Positions 6,284 to 10,949 of a DNA stretch of 10,949 nucleotides are shown one piece after another. This DNA comes from an uncultured Rhizobiaceae group bacterium (GTDB lineage: Bacteria; Pseudomonadota; Alphaproteobacteria; Rhizobiales; Rhizobiaceae), in contig CALHHQ010000225.1 in the NCBI GenBank assembly GCA_938030645.1, forward strand, positions 1-10,949. The letters run 5' to 3'. Under the pieces are notes generated by a model, which was not told where the DNA came from, did not search any database, and worked only from the letters and a program-made list of their open reading frames with translations. Made by a program: the position numbers and the translations under genes. How positions within the stretch are numbered: the stretch's first letter is position 1; each line of letters starts with the position of its first letter.

Positions 6284-6880
6284 CTACATCCCATCCACAC
6301 CTCGGTTCATAGCCGCTATACCAGTGCGGCATACTTCAACCAGTCCGAGTGGGGTTAAGATGGAAATAAATTGCTCCACCTTCTGCTGACGGCCCGTAAT
6401 TTCAAAAATGAAATGTGTTGTTGTTGCATCGGTGACAGTGGCACCAAAGGCTTCAGCCAAACGAAGAGCTTCCACACGGTCGTTCCCCTCACCCGCAACT
6501 TTTACCAGAGCAAGTTCGCGCTCAAGTGGCTTTTCATGACCTTTGGAGTGAGCAACCAGTGTGAGGTCAACAACCCGATGCACGGGCACCATGCGCTCAA
6601 GCTGACGCTTGATCTGCTCCAAAACTTTCGGTGTGCCTTTGGATATAATCGTTATTCTAGACAAGTGCCGTTCATGCTCGGTTTCGGAAACCGTGAGGCT
6701 TTCAATGTTGTAACCGCGACCAGAAAACAGTCCAATAACGCGAGCCAGAACGCCGCTCTCATTGTCGACCAGAACAGACAATGTGTGCTGGACAATGATC
6801 TCGGTGTTCTCTGCAATAAAATAAGCGGACGCAGGCGGAGCCATCACCGGCTTGTTTTGATTTTGAATCTCTTTGGCCAT
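6284..6880 (-). CDS. ilvN: Acetolactate synthase small (regulatory) subunit
   Basis: This 198-residue protein is the regulatory subunit of acetolactate (acetohydroxyacid) synthase, first common enzyme of valine, leucine and isoleucine synthesis. An N-terminal ACT domain (about 32-106) shows HTLSVLVDNESGVLARV (32-48) and LFSGRGYNIESLTV (51-64), the valine-binding region in characterised homologues. A C-terminal ALS_ss domain (ALVKVAG, FGATVTD, LGLVEVCRTGIAAMNRG) follows. About 30 extra N-terminal residues precede the ACT domain. The ATG at 6880-6878 has GAGAA just upstream. It starts 6 nt after the DMT transporter's stop and is separated from ilvB by that transporter gene, which is unusual because the two subunits are normally adjacent. 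Confidence 0.97.
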   Translation of the reverse strand: MAKEIQNQNKPVMAPPASAYFIAENTEIIVQHTLSVLVDNESGVLARVIGLFSGRGYNIESLTVSETEHERHLSRITIISKGTPKVLEQIKRQLERMVPVHRVVDLTLVAHSKGHEKPLERELALVKVAGEGNDRVEALRLAEAFGATVTDATTTHFIFEITGRQQKVEQFISILTPLGLVEVCRTGIAAMNRGVDGM

Positions 6881-6886
6881 AATTCT

Positions 6887-7792
6887 CTATACACCTTTGT
6901 TTATAGATATAATTTCACGTTTGGGACGCCGGCGAGCCAAGGCCACTCCGGCAAGAATAATAAGCAGCGCTATGGCACCGTTTGCAGGCAGGACTTCTCC
7001 AAGAAAGAGAATGGAAAATGCCACACCGAAAAGCGGAACCATAAAGTTGATCTGGGACAGAAACGATGCGCTCGTTCTGCGCACAATATAAATAACCAAA
7101 ACCGCACCAACAGCAGTCGGCATCACGCCTGTGTAGATCGCAGCTGCCCATACGCCTGTTGATGCTGAAATCGAGGATAGATCTTCAAACACCAAAAGAG
7201 GCAAAGACAACACCAACGCGGCAACCATGAAAGATGCCGTGGATTGTTGCCATGGAATACCCACCAAATGCTTCGTGATAATGGCATTCACACCGTAACT
7301 CATCGCTGCAAGAATGATTGCATACTGCCGTACACTTTGATCCGCCAAACTCATCAATTTGTCTGGGCCGAACAAAATAATAATCCCCACCAATGCTATC
7401 GCGAATCCAGCTACCGAATATCGGTTTGGCTTTTCATCGTTGGTGAACACCTGTGCCAAAAACAACGTGAACAACGGCATAGACGCCATAAGAATGGCTG
7501 CCAATCCCGCGTCAACACTCTGCTGCCCCCAAGCCAAAAGTGAAAACGGTAATGTGTGTCCAAAAAATGCGGAAGCAAGCAAAACGATCCATATCCGCCC
7601 CTTTGGAAACCACTTTCCCGCAGCAAGCATAATCGCAACCAGCAACACGGCAGCCACAATCAAACGGAATGAAACAAGAAACATCGGTGACAATGCCTGC
7701 AACGATATTTTGGTCATCATGAAATTGGAACCAAATATCGCGGCCAGAACGACCAGCAGAAAATAGTCAAAGGATGAAAACTTGTTTTCCAT
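6887..7792 (-). CDS. DMT-superfamily (EamA) transporter
   Basis: This 301-residue membrane protein has about ten hydrophobic spans in two EamA repeats (about 8-140 and 155-290). The first holds FGSNFMMTKISL near residue 20 and FSLLAWGQQSVDAGLAAILMASMPLF around 83-108. The second holds SYGVNAIITKHL and the typical PLFGVAFSILFLGEVLPANG. A positively charged tail (RRRPKRE) fits a cytoplasmic C-terminus. Relatives move small metabolites, mostly outward, including amino acids in the YdcZ/RhaT/EamA group; the substrate cannot be read from sequence. ATG at 7792-7790 lies 24 nt past the ilvB stop and its own stop is 6 nt before ilvN, so it is embedded in the acetolactate synthase operon. A role in exporting a pathway product or intermediate is inference. 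Confidence 0.9.
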   Translation of the reverse strand: MENKFSSFDYFLLVVLAAIFGSNFMMTKISLQALSPMFLVSFRLIVAAVLLVAIMLAAGKWFPKGRIWIVLLASAFFGHTLPFSLLAWGQQSVDAGLAAILMASMPLFTLFLAQVFTNDEKPNRYSVAGFAIALVGIIILFGPDKLMSLADQSVRQYAIILAAMSYGVNAIITKHLVGIPWQQSTASFMVAALVLSLPLLVFEDLSSISASTGVWAAAIYTGVMPTAVGAVLVIYIVRRTSASFLSQINFMVPLFGVAFSILFLGEVLPANGAIALLIILAGVALARRRPKREIISINKGV

Positions 7793-7808
7793 GATCGCGA
7801 GACACCGC

Positions 7809-7828
7809 GCTCTGATTTAAACCAGAGC
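7809..7828 (-). promoter_or_regulatory. Small hairpin over the ilvB stop codon
   Basis: On the minus strand GCTCTG (7828-7823) pairs with CAGAGC (7814-7809). A loop of 8 nt contains the TAA of ilvB, and a G-U pair can shorten the loop. There is no U-tract after it, so it is not a terminator. It could be an RNA processing or stability element between ilvB and the transporter gene, or chance. Confidence 0.35.
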
Positions 7829-9610
7829 TTTGCCTTTTTCGTCGATTGCTTTGCCAACAACTTCATCAGTCGCTTCGTCCGGCAACAGCATTTCGTTGTG
7901 GGCTTTGCCTGATGGGATCATTGGAAAACAATTGGCCAGAGCCACGATGCAACAATCGAAAATGACCGGACCTGGCGTTTCGATCATTTCCTTGATGGCC
8001 GCATCCAATTGATCCGGCTTGGAACAGCGAATGCCAGTGGCTCCATAAGCTTCAGCCAGTTTTACAAAATCGGGCATCGCTTCGGTGTAAGAATTGGAAA
8101 GACGGTTGCCATGCAACAATTGCTGCCATTGGCGCACCATACCCATATATTCATTGTTCAAAATCATAATCTTAATCGGTGCACCATGCTGCATGGCCGA
8201 CGACATTTCCTGAATGTTCATTTGAACCGAAGCATCGCCTGCAACACAAACCACCAATGAATCGGGATGGGCAATTTGAACACCCATTGCAGCAGGCAAA
8301 CCATAGCCCATGGTCCCTAGACCACCTGACGTCATCCAACGGTTCGGTTCATCAAAATCGAAATACTGAGCCGCCCACATTTGGTGCTGACCAACTTCTG
8401 TCGTGATGTAAGTGTCATGGCCTTTCGTCAGCGCATTCAACCTCTCAATCGCAAGCTGAGGCATGATCACATCATCATTTGGTTTGTAAGATAAGGACTT
8501 ACGATCGCGCCATGTGTTGATCTGCGCCCACCAAGCTTTCATGTCTTTTTCTGAAGGTTTGGCAGATTGTGCACGCCACAAGCGCACCATATCTTCAAGC
8601 ACATGCTCCACATCACCGATAATCGGCACATCAGCGTGAACAACCTTGTTGATCGATGATGCATCAACATCGATGTGAATAATCTTGGCATCCGGTGCGA
8701 AAGCATCCAGACGGCCAGTAATGCGGTCATCGAAGCGCGCACCAATACACACCATCACATCACAGCCATGCATGGTCATGTTAGCTTCATAGGTGCCGTG
8801 CATGCCCAGCATGCCCAGCCAATTGTCTCCACTTGCAGGGTAACAACCAAGCCCCATCAATGTTGACGTGATCGGAAAATTCGTGAGTTTCACCAATTCA
8901 CGCAACAAACGCGTTGCATCGTCACCCGAATTGATCACGCCACCGCCAGAGTAAATTACAGGCCTTTTTGCGGTCGCCATGAGAGCAACAGCCTCAGTGA
9001 TTTTCTCAAGGTCGCCAGAAAGCTTTGGTTGATAATGCGCTTGGTCAAACGCCGATGGCGGATGATATATTCCGGTTGCAAACTGAACATCTTTTGGAAC
9101 GTCAACAACAACAGGTCCAGGCCGTCCGTGTGTCGCTACATGAAACGCTTCATGCAACACTGCAGCAAGATCGTTCACATCACTGACCAGCCAGTTGTGT
9201 TTGGTGCAGGGTCGAGTGATGCCAACAGTGTCGCACTCCTGAAATGCATCGGATCCAATTAAAGGCGTTGGAACCTGTCCGGAAATACAAACAAGTGGAA
9301 TGGAATCCATCAAAGCGTCTTGCAAAGGCGTCACCGTGTTTGTGGCGCCCGGACCGGACGTCACCAATACAACGCCGGGTTTCCCCGTGGAACGCGCGTA
9401 ACCTTCCGCAGCATGGCCCGCTCCCTGTTCGTGGCGAACCAGAATATGACGTATCTGATCTTGCTGATGCAATTCATCATAAATGGGAAGAACAGCACCG
9501 CCAGGATACCCAAACAGATCTGTCACACCGTTGTCTATCAACGCCTGAACGACCATTTCCGCGCCTGTCATCTCACGCGAACCGGTTTCTGTCTTTGATG
9601 CTTTGGTCAT
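7817..9610 (-). CDS. ilvB: Acetolactate synthase large (catalytic) subunit
   Basis: This 597-residue ThDP-, Mg- and FAD-dependent enzyme condenses two pyruvates to acetolactate, or pyruvate with 2-oxobutyrate, in the branched-chain amino acid pathway. The N-terminal domain has FGYPGGAVLPIYDEL (33-47), the catalytic Glu61 in RHEQGAGHAAEG and VTSGPGATN (83-91). A central FAD-associated domain includes GARFDDRITGR (290-300). The C-terminal ThDP/Mg motif starts GDASVQMN (458) and ends at NNEYMGMV (485-492). ENCFP-type residues near the end (NCFPMIPSGKAHNEM) are usual for the biosynthetic form. The length is typical. ATG at 9610 has GAGAAG about 6 nt upstream. Transcription reaches it only after passing the leader-peptide attenuator, so expression should rise when Ile/Leu/Val-tRNA charging falls. 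Confidence 0.98.
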   Translation of the reverse strand: MTKASKTETGSREMTGAEMVVQALIDNGVTDLFGYPGGAVLPIYDELHQQDQIRHILVRHEQGAGHAAEGYARSTGKPGVVLVTSGPGATNTVTPLQDALMDSIPLVCISGQVPTPLIGSDAFQECDTVGITRPCTKHNWLVSDVNDLAAVLHEAFHVATHGRPGPVVVDVPKDVQFATGIYHPPSAFDQAHYQPKLSGDLEKITEAVALMATAKRPVIYSGGGVINSGDDATRLLRELVKLTNFPITSTLMGLGCYPASGDNWLGMLGMHGTYEANMTMHGCDVMVCIGARFDDRITGRLDAFAPDAKIIHIDVDASSINKVVHADVPIIGDVEHVLEDMVRLWRAQSAKPSEKDMKAWWAQINTWRDRKSLSYKPNDDVIMPQLAIERLNALTKGHDTYITTEVGQHQMWAAQYFDFDEPNRWMTSGGLGTMGYGLPAAMGVQIAHPDSLVVCVAGDASVQMNIQEMSSAMQHGAPIKIMILNNEYMGMVRQWQQLLHGNRLSNSYTEAMPDFVKLAEAYGATGIRCSKPDQLDAAIKEMIETPGPVIFDCCIVALANCFPMIPSGKAHNEMLLPDEATDEVVGKAIDEKGKALV

Positions 9611-9660
9611 AGTTCTTCTCTTTTTGTTTTGTTCGTCAAACCGAACAGTCGCTTCAAACC

Positions 9661-9684
9661 AATTGCAAACTTGTCATTGCAATT
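9661..9684. repeat. Perfect 8-bp inverted repeat between attenuator and ilvB
   Basis: AATTGCAA and TTGCAATT flank an 8-nt spacer. The element starts 8 nt beyond the U-tract of the attenuator terminator and lies about 50 nt before the ilvB start. A second, shorter one (GTTCG-6 nt-CGAAC, 9631-9646) follows. Either could be a hairpin in read-through mRNA or a dimeric regulator site; it is A/T-rich and too weak to be a terminator. Confidence 0.5.
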
Positions 9685-9692
9685 AGGCCAAT

Positions 9693-9715
9693 AAAAAAGG
9701 CCCCCGAAGGAGCCT
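9693..9715 (-). terminator. Attenuator terminator of the ilvB operon
   Basis: On the minus strand AGGCTCC pairs with GGGGCCT across a TTCG tetraloop (one G-U pair), and the stem runs into six T's. It lies 27 nt beyond the leader-peptide stop and about 85 nt before ilvB, which makes it a transcription attenuator rather than the end of a gene. It would also stop read-through from the diguanylate cyclase gene, which has no separate terminator. Confidence 0.9.
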
Positions 9716-9718
9716 GAC

Positions 9719-9764
9719 GCGCGTTAGCATTCATGAAGGTTTTCAAACCATCATGCCAACGCGC
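9719..9764 (-). promoter_or_regulatory. Upstream (pause-type) hairpin of the ilv attenuator
   Basis: On the minus strand GCGCGTT (9764-9758) pairs perfectly with AACGCGC (9725-9719). Inside it, CATGA/TCATG and GGTT/AACC continue the stem to a TGAA loop. The 5' arm begins directly after the last control codon (Ile at 9769-9767) and spans leader codons 10-16 and the stop. A ribosome stalled on the Val/Ile codons would cover the 5' arm and change the folding next to the terminator. I could not find a convincing long antiterminator; the best candidate is GGTTTGA (9749-9743) with TCAGGCT (9717-9711), which needs three G-U pairs. Confidence 0.65.
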
Positions 9765-9793
9765 CTAATCACCACCACTAGAATATCGAACAT
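9743..9793 (-). CDS. ilvL: Branched-chain amino acid leader peptide (attenuator control peptide)
   Basis: This 16-codon frame encodes MFDILVVVIRRVGMMV and then TGA. Codons 4-9 are Ile-Leu-Val-Val-Val-Ile, with two further Val codons at 12 and 16, and the Leu codon is CTA, generally a rare one in such genomes. AGGATGAG (9805-9798) ends 4 nt before the ATG, and its core AGGA lies 8 nt from the start. A promoter-like sequence lies just upstream, and a hairpin plus terminator follow, with ilvB beyond. This is the textbook layout of ribosome-mediated attenuation. When charged Val/Ile/Leu tRNA is short, the ribosome stalls on these codons and the terminator is avoided. Attenuation of ilvBN is known in Caulobacter; the mechanism here is inferred from layout. 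Confidence 0.93.
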   Translation of the reverse strand: MFDILVVVIRRVGMMV

Positions 9794-9819
9794 ATTTCTC
9801 ATCCTAAAAATTCTGAACC

Positions 9820-9849
9820 ACAATATGCACCAGTTGGGAATTGCGTCAA
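9820..9849 (-). promoter_or_regulatory. Probable sigma-70-type promoter of the ilv leader
   Basis: Minus strand TTGACG (9849-9844) is followed after 18 nt by TATTGT (9825-9820). The -35 box matches five of six consensus bases and the -10 box four. Initiation about 7 nt further on would give a leader of roughly 20 nt before the leader-peptide ATG, with room for its Shine-Dalgarno. The promoter lies in the gap just after the diguanylate cyclase stop, so the ilv unit can be transcribed independently of that gene. Confidence 0.7.
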
Positions 9850-9875
9850 CCGATTATCTGATCAAACGCGGAATT

Positions 9876-10640
9876 TTATGCCGCCAGCATACAAACGCGG
9901 TTTCGACCTTCGTTTTTCGCTTTGTAAAGCTGCTGATCGGAAGCCTTCAACAACTGTTTGCTTGTTGTAAACCCATCGGAGGTCGTAGCAACGCCAATAG
10001 AAATGGTCGGCTGCAAAACAACATCACCCACATCGATTTCGAGGTTTGAAACCATCCGACAGATGCGTTGTGCAAATGGCTTTACTTGCTCAACTTGCGT
10101 AAACGGTGCGACAATACAAAATTCTTCGCCACCCGTACGCGCCACAATATCGTGCTTGCGCGTCAGACGCTTCAAGCCTTTGGCCAATTCCACCAAAACG
10201 CGATCACCAGAATCATGACCAAAGTTGTCGTTGACCTGTTTAAAATGGTCCAAATCCAACGTCAGAAGCGCCAACGGCGCATCGGTTCCATCGAACTCCC
10301 GCATGTATTCTTTTAGGCCGTCTTCAAAATAACGACGGTTGTACAATCCAGTCAGCGGGTCGGTCACAGCCGCCAATTCAAGCTCGGCAGTTCGTTCCGA
10401 TGTTATGATGTGTTCAAAGTGTGTCTGACGCAGCAAAGGCATGGCGCCAAAGAGGCCATAGATCAACGTTGCAATCATTAACAACAAGGCAATGTGAACG
10501 AGGCTAAACGGGCCTATAATTGGCATAGCAACGCCACCAATGAGACCGCTGGCGCGCGCAATCACGAAACAAGAAACAGCTACGCTGGCGATTACGCCCG
10601 TCGCGTAAATCCAGTATGCGGTATTCGCAAGTTTTCTCAT
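9876..10640 (-). CDS. Membrane-anchored diguanylate cyclase (GGDEF domain)
   Basis: This 254-residue protein has two predicted membrane spans (about 9-29 and 44-68), a short linking helix and a GGDEF domain from about residue 92 to the end. The domain begins DPLTGLYNRRYFE (94-106), has LDLDHFKQVNDNFGH (128-142) with the metal-binding Asp, and an active-site GGEEF at 170-174. An inhibitory-site motif RKHD (161-164) sits five residues before it. All catalytic features are present, so it should make cyclic di-GMP from two GTP and be product-inhibited. There is no recognisable periplasmic or cytoplasmic sensor domain; the sensing part may be the short membrane region itself. ATG at 10640 is used; its Shine-Dalgarno is weak. 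The gene lies 135 nt after miaA and 27 nt before the ilv promoter. The miaA gap holds only a small 5-bp hairpin (10653-10669). Confidence 0.92.
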   Translation of the reverse strand: MRKLANTAYWIYATGVIASVAVSCFVIARASGLIGGVAMPIIGPFSLVHIALLLMIATLIYGLFGAMPLLRQTHFEHIITSERTAELELAAVTDPLTGLYNRRYFEDGLKEYMREFDGTDAPLALLTLDLDHFKQVNDNFGHDSGDRVLVELAKGLKRLTRKHDIVARTGGEEFCIVAPFTQVEQVKPFAQRICRMVSNLEIDVGDVVLQPTISIGVATTSDGFTTSKQLLKASDQQLYKAKNEGRNRVCMLAA

Positions 10641-10775
10641 TCGTTACCAAGTTTCCCATGGCAAGGGAATAAACACTAAAGTCGGCAAGCCTGCGACCCC
10701 TACAACCGCAGTTGAGACAGGATAGTCATAAATAATAAATGGAAACCTAACTAATTAGAATTTTATGCAGTCAGG

Positions 10776-10949
10776 TCAATGCATTGAAAATAACGACCAA
10801 TCGGTTCTCAACTGCCCGCGGAACCATGTTGATTGACGTTTTGCATACTGTCTCGTTGCAGCTCTGATCTTCTCAATGACCTCGTCTTCGGTCAGATCAC
10901 CCGCCAGATAATTCGAGATTTCTTTTACGCCGATCGCCCTCATAATCGA
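10776..10949 (-). CDS. miaA: tRNA dimethylallyltransferase, C-terminal end (partial)
   Basis: The 57 C-terminal codons of a protein whose 5' part lies outside the window. RAIGVKEISNYLAGDLT and ATRQYAKRQSTWFR are the conserved C-terminal motifs of MiaA. This enzyme transfers a dimethylallyl group to adenine 37 of tRNAs that read codons beginning with U. The protein ends with WSLFSMH before TGA (10778-10776). The frame is intact to the edge. Placement of miaA just ahead of ilvB/ilvN on the same strand is common in Hyphomicrobiales, but here a diguanylate cyclase gene lies between them. Confidence 0.93.
   Translation of the reverse strand, partial: SIMRAIGVKEISNYLAGDLTEDEVIEKIRAATRQYAKRQSTWFRGQLRTDWSLFSMH

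Noticed and set aside
6371..7162. 263-codon open frame on the plus strand across ilvN and the DMT gene
   Set aside because: It spans two well-recognised minus-strand genes, and its composition is typical of a shadow frame.
9753..10049. Plus-strand frame overlapping the ilv leader region
   Set aside because: It is antisense to the leader peptide, the promoter and the end of the cyclase gene, with no supporting signals of its own.
1..10949. CRISPR arrays, tRNA/rRNA genes, insertion sequences, prophage or toxin-antitoxin genes
   Set aside because: I looked on both strands for spaced direct repeats, cloverleaf-like sequence, transposase motifs and terminal inverted repeats and saw none.

Overview
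The window looks like chromosomal DNA of an alphaproteobacterium, most likely of the Hyphomicrobiales (Rhizobiales). The GC content is moderate, miaA lies just ahead of ilvB/ilvN, and a two-gene (split) XdhC sits beside a MoxR/CoxE pair, a familiar arrangement in that order. The taxonomic call is inference. All supported genes are on the minus strand, so transcription runs from high to low coordinates. I saw no rRNA, tRNA, CRISPR array, insertion sequence or phage gene.

Right end (10949 to 9876): the 3' end of miaA (tRNA dimethylallyltransferase), then a membrane-anchored GGEEF diguanylate cyclase that lies between miaA and the ilv genes.

Middle (about 9850 to 4740): a branched-chain amino acid unit. 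It opens with a promoter-like TTGACG-N18-TATTGT. Next is a 16-residue leader peptide (MFDILVVVIRRVGMMV) with a good Shine-Dalgarno and a run of Ile-Leu-Val-Val-Val-Ile codons. A strong hairpin and an intrinsic terminator with a TTCG loop and six U's follow. This is the signature of a ribosome-mediated transcription attenuator, too short for routine gene calling. Behind it come ilvB (acetolactate synthase large subunit), a DMT/EamA transporter, ilvN (small regulatory subunit), a cysteine-rich Sel1-type lipoprotein and a LysE-family exporter. Gaps are 2 to 24 nt, ending in an intrinsic terminator at 4740-4780. The two synthase subunits are separated by a transporter gene and ilvC is not next to ilvN. 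Two predicted metabolite exporters may therefore be expressed under the branched-chain amino acid attenuator.

Gap 4542-4923: no convincing gene. It holds a perfect CRP-type palindrome (TGTGA-N6-TCACA), the operon terminator and a long imperfect inverted repeat upstream of the next unit.

Left part (4541 to 1): a tightly packed, partly overlapping set of molybdenum-hydroxylase maturation genes. In order these are a MoxR AAA+ ATPase (CoxD-like), a VWA protein (CoxE-like), an XdhC N-terminal-domain protein, an XdhC C-terminal-domain protein, a MoeA/MoaB-fold molybdopterin-binding protein, and a MobA/MocA-like nucleotidyltransferase cut by the window edge. Such genes insert and mature the molybdopterin cytosine dinucleotide cofactor of CO dehydrogenase-like or xanthine dehydrogenase-like enzymes. 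No structural subunits are visible here. The last two genes look like a split version of a protein that is usually fused in this lineage: removing one G from a GGGG run would join them.
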